64,000 bases of DNA from positions 372,001 to 436,000 of the forward strand of contig CANLSQ010000003.1 of the NCBI GenBank assembly GCA_947493955.1. The letters are read 5' to 3'. Shown here piece after piece: positions 41,927 to 50,709 of the stretch. The position numbers and the translations under genes are program-made. Source of the stretch: an uncultured Sphingomonadaceae bacterium. GTDB lineage: Bacteria; Pseudomonadota; Alphaproteobacteria; Sphingomonadales; Sphingomonadaceae. The stretch's first letter is position 1. Each line of letters begins with the position of its first letter. The notes under the pieces are model-generated. The model was not told where the DNA came from, did not search any database, and was given only the letters and a program-made list of their open reading frames with translations.

Positions 41927-42919
41927 TTACCCCAATATTTTGCGAATTTCGCGTTCGATATCATCTTCGCTGAACATCCATGCTTTCTCGATGGCGGGAG
42001 AGAAAGGCACTGGCGCATAGCCTGATCCGACCCGGCCGACAGGCGCTTTGAGTTCAGAGAATAATTCTTCGTGAATGCGTGAAGAGATTTCCGCGCCGGT
42101 GCCGAAATTCTTCACGGCTTCATGGACGACCACGGCAGCCTTGGTCTTGGCGACACTTTTCAGCACCGTTTCTTCGTCAAATGGTGCGATAGTGCGTAAG
42201 TCGACGATTTCACAGGAAATTCCTTCGCCTGCGAGCTTTTCGGCCACCGCGTGAGATGCGCCGACACCGCGGCCATAGGTGATCAGGCTGATGTCGGTTC
42301 CTTCGCGCGGAACAGACGCCTTGCCCAATGGGACAACATGGTCGGGTGCAGGAGCGGGCCCCTTGGTGAAATATGTCGGTGTATTCTCGATAAAGATTAC
42401 CGGATTGGGGTCCATGATCGACGAATAGAGCAAACCATAGGCATCTGCCGGATTGGAGGCCGCAACCACCTTCAGGCCGGGTACGTGAGCTAACCAGGCT
42501 TCGAGCATATCGCTATGCTGGCCGCCCAGGCCTGTACCTGCGCCGGTCGTGGTCCGAATGGTCAGCGGCACGCTGGTCTGGCCGCCAGACATGAAGCGCA
42601 ATTTTGCGGCGTGATTGACAATCTGATCCATCGCCACAGTGATGAAGTTCATCAGCATGATTTCCGCGACCGGTTTGTAACCTACCAATGCCGAACCAAC
42701 GGCGGCACCGACAATCGCCTGCTCTGAAATCGGGGTCGAGCGGACACGGTCAGTTCCGAATTGGGCCGAAAGCCCTGCAGTCACCTTGAACACACCGCCG
42801 CCCTGTTCGTCGGCAATATCTTCGCCCATCAGGATGACTTTCGGATCATCCGCCATCGCCTTGGCCATCGCCATGTTACAGGCCTGGGCGAACATGATTT
42901 CTGCTGGTTTCTCACTCAT
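41927..42919 (-). CDS. Thiamine-pyrophosphate 2-oxo acid/acetoin dehydrogenase E1 beta subunit
   Basis: 330 residues, AcoB/PdhB type. Visible: VILMGEDIADEQGGGVFKVTAGL, RSTPISEQAIVGAAVGSALVG, the GGQHSDMLEAWLAHVPGLKVV segment and the C-terminal transketolase domain with EIVDLRTIAPFDEETVL. The subunit pairs with E1 alpha to bind TPP and decarboxylate a 2-oxo acid or cleave acetoin, giving an acyl group on the lipoyl carrier. It overlaps the E1 alpha stop by four bases. Confidence 0.93.
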   Translation of the reverse strand: MSEKPAEIMFAQACNMAMAKAMADDPKVILMGEDIADEQGGGVFKVTAGLSAQFGTDRVRSTPISEQAIVGAAVGSALVGYKPVAEIMLMNFITVAMDQIVNHAAKLRFMSGGQTSVPLTIRTTTGAGTGLGGQHSDMLEAWLAHVPGLKVVAASNPADAYGLLYSSIMDPNPVIFIENTPTYFTKGPAPAPDHVVPLGKASVPREGTDISLITYGRGVGASHAVAEKLAGEGISCEIVDLRTIAPFDEETVLKSVAKTKAAVVVHEAVKNFGTGAEISSRIHEELFSELKAPVGRVGSGYAPVPFSPAIEKAWMFSEDDIEREIRKILG

Positions 42920-43899
42920 GCTGCAATCTCCACATCCAGAACATCGATGCGATATTCATCGCCTGGAGGATATGGCGCGTCGAGCGCAAATTGGGCAGCT
43001 TCTTCAATCGTTGCCGCATTTTTCGCTTCAATAGCTGCGATGTCTGTCTCACTAATCTGCATATCGAGCAGCTGCTGGCGCAAGATCGGCATTGGATCGT
43101 CTTTCAGTGCCTGCTCCATTTCTTCTTCAGGAATATAGTGGCTGGTATCGCCCAGCAGGTGCCCGTGAAAGCGGAATGTCATTGCCTCGATCAATGTCGG
43201 TCCGTTTCCGGCACGCGCATATTCGACCGCCTCTTTCGCTGCCGCATACATTTCGCTGGCGTCATTGCCATTGACCCGCACCGAGCGCATGCCGAGCCCA
43301 TCACCGCGTTGCTTGATCGTTTCGGAACTGGTGGCAAAGGCCATCGGGGTATGTTCGGAATAAAGGTTGTTCTGGCAGAGGAAAATCACTGGCAATTTCC
43401 AGACCTGCGCCATGTTCAGGCCTTCGTGGAATGCACCAATATTGGAGGCGCCATCACCAAAGCAGCAGACCGTCACCTTGTCATCTTTTTCCAGCTGGCT
43501 GGCCAGACCCAGACCATTGGCAATTGGAATGCCCGATCCGACAATGCCGGTCGTCACCATCACTCCGGTTTCGGGATGAGTAATATGCATTGGGCCGCCC
43601 TTGCCCTTGCAGGTTCCTGCCATCTTGCCAGCAAATTCGGCCCAGAGGTCTTTCGAAGGAATGCCCTTGGCGAGCTGGTCGTGCAGACCGCGATAGATGG
43701 TAACCAGATAATCTTCCTGATTGACCGCCGCCATCATTGCGGCAGAGACTACTTCCTGTCCGCGGACAGGATAATAGACGATCTGCAATTGTCCGGCGCC
43801 GATCATTTTGCGGAATTTGATATCCGACTGCATGATCAGGTCGGCTCGGGTAAAGATGTCAATCAGTACATCTTTGTCTGCCATCTGTGTATCGCTCAA
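42916..43899 (-). CDS. Thiamine-pyrophosphate 2-oxo acid/acetoin dehydrogenase E1 alpha subunit
   Basis: 327 residues, AcoA/PdhA type. The TPP motif is GDGASNIGAFHEGLNMAQVW ... QNN (GDG to NN about 26 residues), and the conserved histidine region is KGGPMHITHPETGVMVTTGIVGSG. It is first gene of an E1 alpha - E1 beta - lipoyl unit on the minus strand. Sequence alone cannot separate acetoin, pyruvate and branched-chain oxo acid specificity. I assign no symbol. Confidence 0.93.
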   Translation of the reverse strand: MSDTQMADKDVLIDIFTRADLIMQSDIKFRKMIGAGQLQIVYYPVRGQEVVSAAMMAAVNQEDYLVTIYRGLHDQLAKGIPSKDLWAEFAGKMAGTCKGKGGPMHITHPETGVMVTTGIVGSGIPIANGLGLASQLEKDDKVTVCCFGDGASNIGAFHEGLNMAQVWKLPVIFLCQNNLYSEHTPMAFATSSETIKQRGDGLGMRSVRVNGNDASEMYAAAKEAVEYARAGNGPTLIEAMTFRFHGHLLGDTSHYIPEEEMEQALKDDPMPILRQQLLDMQISETDIAAIEAKNAATIEEAAQFALDAPYPPGDEYRIDVLDVEIAA

Positions 43900-44005
43900 G
43901 GCTTCGCTCCTTTAATGATTACCCTCTGCCGGGGAATTTGCTCTCAATTCTTCATAGCGCAGGCAGGGGCGCTCGCCACTATTGTTATAGGGAGTAGGGC
44001 CTTTT

Positions 44006-44776
44006 TCAGATTGCTTCAGGGCCGCCCAGATCGAGAGCTTGCGCCTGCGGAATAGTGGCCCAGAAATCCGGGTCATGCCCATAGAAAATTCGCGCCCCGC
44101 CTCTTCGTAACTGCGATAGTTTTTCCAGTGACCCGCGATACTGATCCACATTATAGCAATGATCGGGCAGGTGCATCTCATCGAGGGATCGCCGCATGTT
44201 GCAGCAATCGGCAGCAAGCACGGCTTCGCCGGTTGCAGTCTTCACCCGAACCGATTGATGGCCGGGTGTGTGGCCTGCCGTTGGGAAAATAACGACAGTG
44301 CCGTCACTAAACAGGTCATGTTCACCGGCAATGCGTTTGACCGGTTGGCCGGTGTCAAAGTCCTGCAGGTCATAGGCCGTGTCTTCACCGGTCATGCCAA
44401 AATCCCATTCCGGACCCTGTACGATGATGGTGGCGTCGGGAATCAGCGCGTTGCCGCCGGCGTGATCGATATGGAGATGCGAATTGATGACATAGTCGAT
44501 CTTTGCCGGATCAATGTCCAGCGCGCGCAATCGATCGGCAACGCTTTCTCCCCGCGGCATATCAACAATCTTGCCGAGTCCTTTTTCCATCCCGACGAAC
44601 CGGTCGCTGAAGCCGGTATCGAAGAGCACCAGACCGCCGGGATGATTGATCAGGAAGACGCAGGCCGGGACTTTGGCCTTGCCCGGTTCGCCGTCCAGAA
44701 AGAAGCTCATCGGTAGAGTGATATAGCCGCAGGTAAAGGCGTAGAGCAGGACTCCTTCGTCATTACTGGCCCTCAT
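44006..44776 (-). CDS. Metallo-beta-lactamase-fold N-acyl homoserine lactonase-like enzyme
   Basis: 256 residues. The dinuclear zinc site is complete: NSHLHIDHAGG (H-x-H-x-D-H), the His of TAGHTPGHQS, the bridging Asp in VLAADCCN and the final His in FYGHDP. The N-terminal ACVFLINHPGGLVLFDTGFSD is the lactonase-family opening. This branch includes AHL lactonases and other lactone hydrolases (for example pyridoxolactonase), so a lactone formed in the pathway is equally possible. It is separated from the E1 genes by about 107 bases. Confidence 0.88.
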   Translation of the reverse strand: MRASNDEGVLLYAFTCGYITLPMSFFLDGEPGKAKVPACVFLINHPGGLVLFDTGFSDRFVGMEKGLGKIVDMPRGESVADRLRALDIDPAKIDYVINSHLHIDHAGGNALIPDATIIVQGPEWDFGMTGEDTAYDLQDFDTGQPVKRIAGEHDLFSDGTVVIFPTAGHTPGHQSVRVKTATGEAVLAADCCNMRRSLDEMHLPDHCYNVDQYRGSLEKLSQLRRGGARIFYGHDPDFWATIPQAQALDLGGPEAI

Positions 44777-44810
44777 ATTCGTTCTCCTCCCCCTGAATAA
44801 TATCAGATTC

Positions 44811-45782
44811 TTATGCTTCTGGTTTTATCGCCAGTGTCTGAGCCGTGCCGGTTACGGAATAGATGGTTTCCAATCCCGGTCGCGCACCGCCGCCAACGAT
44901 TGTAATACCACCCGATATTTCGCGATCGCTGACCGCGAAGCCATGGCGGGGCTGACCAAGAGGCTCTCCAGAAGACCATCGCATGGTTTCAAGATTCAAT
45001 ATGTGATGATCAGCAAGGACCTTTCCGGCGCTGAGCGACTCGCCGCCAAATATATGAAGTCGGTTGCCATCGATAAAGGCGCCATGGCCGCCGCGCCCGA
45101 TGGGCATGTCTGGCAAACTCTCCCAACGGTCTTCGGTTAAATGATAGACGTCGACCTGCGTCATCTCGGTGCCAAATTCGGCGCTGCGTCCGCCGGTGAT
45201 ATATAGCAGCGGCCCGGAACGGGCGATGGCATGGGAATGGCGCGCCATCGGCATCGGCTGCATGGCTGACCATGTGTCGGCCGCAATGTCGTAGCGCCAC
45301 ATGGCGTCGAGATCTTTCCCGTCATCCTGCCCGCCAACCAGATAGAGCGCGCCGTCAAAGTGGGTCATTGCATGTTGGCCGATTGGATGCGGCAGCTTGC
45401 TGATTTCGGTCCAGGTACCAGTCACAGGATCATGGCGAAAAAGACCAGCCTCTTGATCCGCCTCAAACGGCAACGCGACATACCCTCCCGAAGCATAAAC
45501 ATGCTTGTCATCGGCCGCCATCGCCACATGATGCAGCGCCCGTGGAAGTTTGCCGCAGGCCGACCAGCCGCCCAATTTCAAGTCCAGCGCTTCGCAGCTG
45601 TCGAGCACGCGGAACATTCCGATACCGCCAGCGACATAGAGTTGACCGCCGAGCGTTGTTGCGTGAATTTCGGAACGCGCTTCGTTCATTCCGTCGTTCC
45701 AGCCGAGCGAGGTTCGAGCCAGAAAACCGGCTCCAATGACCAGAAGGATCAGCAAGACCGTGGAGACGAGAAATTTCTTCAT
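44811..45782 (-). CDS. Kelch-repeat beta-propeller protein, exported
   Basis: 323 residues from ATG 45782, chosen because it begins a signal/anchor segment (KKFLVSTVLLILLVIGAGFLA). Five to six Kelch repeats follow (GG pairs with downstream Tyr/Trp: LYVAGGIG, HVYASGGYV, LYLVGGQDD, LYITGGRS, LHIFGGESL, ITIVGGGA). It should be a periplasmic binding or scaffold propeller; related proteins can be N-acetylneuraminate epimerases or galactose-oxidase-like, but copper ligands are not visible. The gene follows the lactonase start by 34 bases on the same strand. Confidence 0.87.
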   Translation of the reverse strand: MKKFLVSTVLLILLVIGAGFLARTSLGWNDGMNEARSEIHATTLGGQLYVAGGIGMFRVLDSCEALDLKLGGWSACGKLPRALHHVAMAADDKHVYASGGYVALPFEADQEAGLFRHDPVTGTWTEISKLPHPIGQHAMTHFDGALYLVGGQDDGKDLDAMWRYDIAADTWSAMQPMPMARHSHAIARSGPLLYITGGRSAEFGTEMTQVDVYHLTEDRWESLPDMPIGRGGHGAFIDGNRLHIFGGESLSAGKVLADHHILNLETMRWSSGEPLGQPRHGFAVSDREISGGITIVGGGARPGLETIYSVTGTAQTLAIKPEA

Positions 45783-45904
45783 GGAAGCGATATGCCATAG
45801 TATCGGGAAATCGCCACCCCCTCGGCTGCTATCAAAGCTGCCAGTTATACCATGGACCATAGGTGATCTATCAGACTGCAAATATTGCGTAACGGGAGAA
45901 GATA

Positions 45905-46906
45905 ATGACCGACAACAGACAGTGGCTGATCAACGGACGTCCCAAAGGCCGCGGGCTGGTAGACGATGATTTCAAGAAAGTCGTGACACCTGTTCCGGAA
46001 GTTGCCGAAGGTCATGTGCTGGTCAAGAACGAGATTCTCGGGTTCGATCCCGCGCAAAAAGGCTGGATGGAAAATATCGGCGGCTATGTCGCGCCGACTG
46101 AAATTGGCGAAGTCATGCGCGGTAGCGGTGTTGGCACCGTGGTCGAATCACGCGATCCGAAATTTGCGGCTGGTGACAAGGTCATGGGTATGTTGCGATG
46201 GCAGGATTATGCCATGGTTCCGGGTAGTGAATTGAACAAGGTGCCTGACGATGAATTGCTGGGCGCGAATCTCGGCGCGCTGGGAACAACCGGTATGACT
46301 GCCTATTTCGGCCTGCTCAAACACGGCCGGCCACAACCGGGCGACACATTGGTGGTCTCAGGTGCAGCGGGTGCAACCGGCTCGATGGTCGGACAGATTG
46401 GCAAAATTGCCGGATGTCGCACCATTGGTATCGCAGGCGGCAAGGAAAAATGTGACTGGCTGACTCAGGATGTCGGCTATGATCATGCGATTGATTATAA
46501 AAATGACGATGTTCGCGCGAAGTTGAAAGAGCTGTGCAACCAGTCGATCAATGTCTTTTATGACAATGTCGGAGGCAGCATATTGAACGACGCGTTATCC
46601 CACATTGCCATGCACGCCCGGGTTGTGATTTGCGGTGGTATTTCCCGCTATGAAAAAGGCGATATGCCGGCCGGTCCGGAAAATTATTTCAACCTGATCT
46701 TCAAGCGCGGGACGATGTCCGGCTTTATCGTGCTCGATTATATGAGCGAATATCCCGAAGCGCAAAAACGGATGCGTCAGTGGATCAAGGAAGGAAAAAT
46801 CACCTTCAAAGAAGACATTCAGGAAGGTTTCGACAATATTCCCAATACGCTGAAGCGGCTGTTTGCGGGCCAGAATTTCGGTAAGCAAATGTTGCGGCTC
46901 GACTAA
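45905..46906 (+). CDS. NADP-dependent MDR-family oxidoreductase (curcumin/enone-reductase-like)
   Basis: 333 residues. RQWLINGRPKGRGLVDDDF at the N-terminus, the cofactor motif SGAAGATGSMVGQIGKIAG near 155, and FYDNVGGSILNDALSHIAM with VICGGISRYEKG are typical of the zinc-free prostaglandin-reductase/YncB branch. It reduces an alpha,beta-unsaturated ketone with NADPH. GGGAGAA lies before the ATG. It opens a plus-strand run with two acyl-CoA dehydrogenases. Confidence 0.92.
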   Translation: MTDNRQWLINGRPKGRGLVDDDFKKVVTPVPEVAEGHVLVKNEILGFDPAQKGWMENIGGYVAPTEIGEVMRGSGVGTVVESRDPKFAAGDKVMGMLRWQDYAMVPGSELNKVPDDELLGANLGALGTTGMTAYFGLLKHGRPQPGDTLVVSGAAGATGSMVGQIGKIAGCRTIGIAGGKEKCDWLTQDVGYDHAIDYKNDDVRAKLKELCNQSINVFYDNVGGSILNDALSHIAMHARVVICGGISRYEKGDMPAGPENYFNLIFKRGTMSGFIVLDYMSEYPEAQKRMRQWIKEGKITFKEDIQEGFDNIPNTLKRLFAGQNFGKQMLRLD

Positions 46907-47003
46907 CGCGCTACTGGGCTGGTTCTTCCTTCGGGCTAACTATTTGCGCAGTGCCAGCCTTTCGCAGTCTGCAATATGACGGTTTGATTACGAGAGGGAA
47001 ATT

Positions 47004-48215
47004 ATGAGCGATTTGGAACAGTTCCGCGCGGAAACACGGGCTTGGCTGGCAGAAAACTGCCCGGAAGAAATGCGCGATGGTGACATTACAGCAGAGAATC
47101 AATGCTGGGGTGGTCGTCAATGGGAGTTCCAGTCCGATGCCCAGAAACGCTGGTTCGAGGCCGCTTTGGCCATGGGCTATACAGTTCCGACCTGGCCCGA
47201 GGAATATGGCGGCGCCGGATTGTCAGCGGACGAAGCAAAGATTCTTACCGAAGAGCGCGACCGGATCAACGCGCGCAAGCCGCTCAGCAACTTTGGCATA
47301 TCCATGCTCGGCCCCGCTTTGCTGGCCTTTGGCACGCACGAACAGAAACTGATGCACCTGGGAGCGATTGCGCGCGGTGAAATCCGCTGGTGTCAGGGCT
47401 ATTCGGAGCCGGGTGCGGGTTCTGATCTCGCTTCGCTAAAAACCAAATGTGAGGACAAGGGCGATCACTGGCTGATCAACGGCCAGAAAATCTGGACGTC
47501 CAATGCCGATATTTCTGACTGGATATTCTGCCTGGTCCGTACCGATTTTGACGCACCGAAACATAAGGGTATTACTTTCATCCTGATGGATATGGCCAGT
47601 GAGGGGATTAGCGTGAAGCCGATCATCCTGATCTCTGGTCATTCGCCCTTTTGCGAAACTTTCTTTGATGATGTGAAAGTTCCGAAAGCCTATGGCGACG
47701 ATAACTTATCGGTCGTTGGCGAGGTCAATCGTGGTTGGGATGTCGCGAAAAACCTGCTGGTGCACGAACGCGGCATGCTGGGTACGATGTCTCCCTTGCG
47801 CGGTGCTACCGGGCCTGAAAATCTTGGTGGCTATGCCGCAGGAGAAATCGGCGTGGACGCGACCGGGCGGCTGGATGATCCATCTCTGCGCCAAAAAATT
47901 GCCCAGGCCGAAATTGATGACTGGGCCTATAACCTGACGGTTGAGCGGATGAATGACGAAGCGAATGCCGGAAATGGACTGGGCGCAAAATCGTCCATGC
48001 TGAAATATGCAGCATCCGAACTGACCAAGAAAGGCAGCCAGCTGCGCATGGACATTGGCGGAACCGGTGCTGCGACCATTGGTCCGGACGGAATTGAATA
48101 TGGCAGCCTGGCCAACACGTGGCTCTACAATCGCGCTTATTCCATCCTTGGCGGCACGACCGAGGTTCAACTCAACATCATTTCCAAGCGGGTCTTGGAA
48201 TTGCCCAGCGCGTAA
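47004..48215 (+). CDS. Acyl-CoA dehydrogenase, first subunit of a tandem pair
   Basis: 403 residues. EEYGGAGLSADE, QGYSEPGAGSDLASL, the WTSNA strand and GGTTEVQLNIISKRVLELP are intact. The catalytic base of canonical dehydrogenases (Glu before Gly-Thr) is missing in ILGGTTEV, but LVHERGMLG carries the Glu used by the IVD/FadE26-like branch. The following gene is a second, distinct dehydrogenase 15 bases away. Such pairs form heteromeric steroid-side-chain dehydrogenases (ChsE type) in actinobacteria and proteobacteria; this is an inference from pairing and neighbours. Confidence 0.92.
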   Translation: MSDLEQFRAETRAWLAENCPEEMRDGDITAENQCWGGRQWEFQSDAQKRWFEAALAMGYTVPTWPEEYGGAGLSADEAKILTEERDRINARKPLSNFGISMLGPALLAFGTHEQKLMHLGAIARGEIRWCQGYSEPGAGSDLASLKTKCEDKGDHWLINGQKIWTSNADISDWIFCLVRTDFDAPKHKGITFILMDMASEGISVKPIILISGHSPFCETFFDDVKVPKAYGDDNLSVVGEVNRGWDVAKNLLVHERGMLGTMSPLRGATGPENLGGYAAGEIGVDATGRLDDPSLRQKIAQAEIDDWAYNLTVERMNDEANAGNGLGAKSSMLKYAASELTKKGSQLRMDIGGTGAATIGPDGIEYGSLANTWLYNRAYSILGGTTEVQLNIISKRVLELPSA

Positions 48216-48230
48216 GAAGGCGAGATAGCT

Positions 48231-49370
48231 ATGTCCCTAATTCTCACCGAAGAACAGGAAATGCTGCAAGATGCAGCCAATGGTTTTTTGACCGAAAACG
48301 CGCCTGTTGCTGCGTTTCGTGAGGTTAGGGATAGCAAGAATCCGGACGGTTTTTGCCGGGACTTGTGGAAAGAAATGGCCGACATGGGCTGGGCCGGAAT
48401 CATCGTGGACGAGGAATTTGGCGGCAGCGAATTCGGCTATGTTGGCGCCGGTGTTCTGGCCGAACAAATGGGCCGAAACCTTACCGCTTCTCCGTTTTTC
48501 TCGACTTCTGTCTTGGGTGCAACCGCTGTGCAGCGTTACGGCACGGCCAAGCAGAAAGAGCAGCATCTGGGCTCGATTTGTGATGGTTCGACCCTGTTCG
48601 CGCTGGCCGTTGATGAAGGACCGCGGCACCGCCCGGAACATGTCGAGTTTGCCGCTACGCCGCATGGCAATGGCTATAAACTATCTGGCGCAAAGACCTT
48701 TGTCGCGGATGGCCATGTTGCCGACAAATTGATTATCGCGGCCCGCACTTCGGGCGAAGCCAATGATCCATCGGGCATCACATTGTTTCTGGTTGATGCG
48801 GATGCAGAAGAGATTGATCGCGCGCACACGCCGATGATCGACAGTCGCAATGCAGCGAATATCAAGGTCGATGGCCTTGAGGTTACGGGCGATGATATAT
48901 TGGGTGAAGTCGACAAGGGTTATGAAGCCCTGGAAGGTATTTTGTCCGCCGGCCGCGCCGTATTGGGTGCGGAAATGTCGGGATCGTCGCAGCAGGCCTT
49001 CGCGATTACCACCGATTATCTGAAAGAACGTGAGCAATTTGGTCAGAAAATCGGTTCATTCCAAGGATTGCAGCACCGCGCCGCGCATCTCGCGACCGAG
49101 ATAGAGATGACCAAATCAGCAGTGCTCAAATCCCTGCAATTGCTTGACGATGATTTTGAAAGCGCATCCGCTACCTGTTCCATGGCGAAAGCCAAATCGG
49201 GCATGACCGCGCAACTATCCACCCAGGAAGCAATCCAGATGCATGGCGGCATTGGAGTGACCGACGAATATGATGTCGGCCTTTATTTCAAACGAGTCCA
49301 TGTCGCCCAGCAGATGTTCGGCGATGCCGGCTTCCATGCAGATCGGTTGGCGAAGCGCTCCGGCTATTGA
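48231..49370 (+). CDS. Acyl-CoA dehydrogenase, second subunit of a tandem pair
   Basis: 379 residues. The N-terminal domain has EEQEMLQDAANGFL, DEEFGGSEFGYVGAGVLAEQMGRNL; the C-terminal domain has KEREQFGQKIGSFQGLQHRAAHLATE and EAIQMHGGIGVTDEYDVGLYFKR. In this branch the beta-domain motifs are degenerate (ALAVDEGPRHRPEH), typical for the partner subunit of heteromeric enzymes. It is coupled to the first subunit. The protein ends 16 bases before the stop of the convergent ketosteroid isomerase gene. Confidence 0.92.
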   Translation: MSLILTEEQEMLQDAANGFLTENAPVAAFREVRDSKNPDGFCRDLWKEMADMGWAGIIVDEEFGGSEFGYVGAGVLAEQMGRNLTASPFFSTSVLGATAVQRYGTAKQKEQHLGSICDGSTLFALAVDEGPRHRPEHVEFAATPHGNGYKLSGAKTFVADGHVADKLIIAARTSGEANDPSGITLFLVDADAEEIDRAHTPMIDSRNAANIKVDGLEVTGDDILGEVDKGYEALEGILSAGRAVLGAEMSGSSQQAFAITTDYLKEREQFGQKIGSFQGLQHRAAHLATEIEMTKSAVLKSLQLLDDDFESASATCSMAKAKSGMTAQLSTQEAIQMHGGIGVTDEYDVGLYFKRVHVAQQMFGDAGFHADRLAKRSGY

Positions 49371-49386
49371 CCCTTTGAAAGACGGC

Positions 49387-49767
49387 TTAACCTTCGCTCA
49401 TCGTAATGTTGGCAGGGCCGAAATGCGCCGTCATTTTCTCAACTTTACCGGCCTCGTCAAATTCAAAAATATCGATCACTTCGACGATCAAGACTTTGCC
49501 GTCCCCCTGGCCGATCTCCGCGCGGAACGGGAAGGCTGCGGCCTTCGTGCTAATCCTGATGCTGTCAGTCAACTCGACTTTCGCGCCGCCGGAAAAGGCA
49601 TTTTGATAAAATGTCAGAATCTCAGAACCCGTTTTTGGTTCCGTGCCAGCAGGATCTTCGACAGCGGCATTGTCGGCATAAATATCCATCACCGCATGCA
49701 TGTCACCGGCATTAATCGCGGCCAGATAGCTATTGACGATCTCGGTCATATGTTCGGGCGTTGGCAT
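49387..49767 (-). CDS. ksi: Steroid delta5-4 isomerase (ketosteroid isomerase)
   Basis: 126 residues, practically the length of the characterised Comamonas enzyme. The start (MPTPEHMTEIV) aligns without gaps with its N-terminus, and all three active-site residues fall at the same numbers: Tyr14 in SYLAAINAGD, Asp38 in AAVEDPAGTEP and Asp99 in EVIDIFEFDEAGK. The reaction moves the double bond of 3-oxo-delta5-steroids to delta4. AAAGGAAG precedes the ATG. The gene lies alone on the minus strand between plus-strand steroid-like genes. Activity on another ring ketone remains possible. Confidence 0.9.
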   Translation of the reverse strand: MPTPEHMTEIVNSYLAAINAGDMHAVMDIYADNAAVEDPAGTEPKTGSEILTFYQNAFSGGAKVELTDSIRISTKAAAFPFRAEIGQGDGKVLIVEVIDIFEFDEAGKVEKMTAHFGPANITMSEG

Positions 49768-49860
49768 AAGGCTTCCTTTCTGAAGAACGGCATGAATAAT
49801 AGAGGCGCACGGTACAAACCGGCGTCTCCCTAAATTGATAGGGAATTGAGGAGAGATGAT

Positions 49861-50631
49861 ATGACAGGGCGATTGCAAGGAAAAGCGGCGATTATTACCG
49901 GCGGTGCATCTGGCATAGGCGCCGCGATGGTGAAACGCTTTGCCGAGGAGGGCGCACAGGTGATTTCCACTGATGTCCAAGCAGAACTCGGCCAAAAGGT
50001 CGCCGATGAAGCCGGTGCGCTTTTCATGGAACAGGATGTTTCAGGCGAGGAGGGCTGGCAGGCGGTGGTAGACAAAGCGCAATCGGAATTTGCCCGCCTC
50101 GATATTCTCGTCAACAATGCCGGGATCGTTGCAGCCAAATCGATTGAGGACATTGATCTGGAAAGCTGGCACCATTTGCTCGGCATCAATCTGACCGGTG
50201 TGATGCTCGGGTGTCAGAATGCGATTAAGGCGATGAAGCAGAATCCCGGCGGATCATCCGGTGCGATTATCAATATCGCCTCGACATCGGCTTTTGCTGC
50301 ACTTCCCGGAGACGTGACCTACACCGCTTCCAAAAGCGCCGTGCGGATGCTGACCCGGTCTGTCGCGGTGCATTGCGCGCAATCCGGCTTCAACATTCGC
50401 TGCAACAATATCGTGCCGGGCGGCACCCATACCGGCATTATCGATGCGGCCAAACAGGTCGTGCCTGATATTTATGACCGGGTCGCCGCCATGTCACCTA
50501 TGAACCGCATGGGCGAGGGCGCAGACATGGCCGGGGCAGCAGTCTATCTGGCCAGCGATGATGCGGCTTTCGTGACCGGCAGCGACCTGTTGGTTGACGG
50601 CGGGATGCTCGCCGTTCATCCCGGTTACTGA
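49861..50631 (+). CDS. SDR, 3beta/17beta-hydroxysteroid-dehydrogenase-like
   Basis: 256 residues from ATG 49861, with GAGGAGAG upstream; an in-frame TTG at 49846 is less likely. The glycine motif TGGASGIGAAMV, LDILVNNAGI, the catalytic YTASK and HCAQSGFNIRCNNIVPGG resemble 3beta/17beta-HSDs of Comamonas, with the same GVMLGCQNAIKAMK helix. It would oxidise a ring hydroxyl with NAD+. The location next to a ketosteroid isomerase supports a steroid or steroid-like substrate; other alcohols cannot be excluded. Confidence 0.85.
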   Translation: MTGRLQGKAAIITGGASGIGAAMVKRFAEEGAQVISTDVQAELGQKVADEAGALFMEQDVSGEEGWQAVVDKAQSEFARLDILVNNAGIVAAKSIEDIDLESWHHLLGINLTGVMLGCQNAIKAMKQNPGGSSGAIINIASTSAFAALPGDVTYTASKSAVRMLTRSVAVHCAQSGFNIRCNNIVPGGTHTGIIDAAKQVVPDIYDRVAAMSPMNRMGEGADMAGAAVYLASDDAAFVTGSDLLVDGGMLAVHPGY

Positions 50632-50709
50632 AGGCTTAGCCTAGCCGTTTTGGCAGTTATTGGGCATCATGCTTTGCCCTAATGTCCCCAGCAATAAAGG
50701 AGAGGGCGA

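Noticed and set aside
43756-43773. 18-base palindrome TCCTGTCCGCGGACAGGA
   Set aside because: It lies in the middle of the E1 alpha gene, has a different centre and flanks from the operator set, and the codons are explained by conserved protein sequence.
43912-44217. Open frame of about 101 codons on the minus strand overlapping the lactonase gene
   Set aside because: It overlaps the well-supported MBL gene in another frame and has no recognisable domain; it is a shadow frame.
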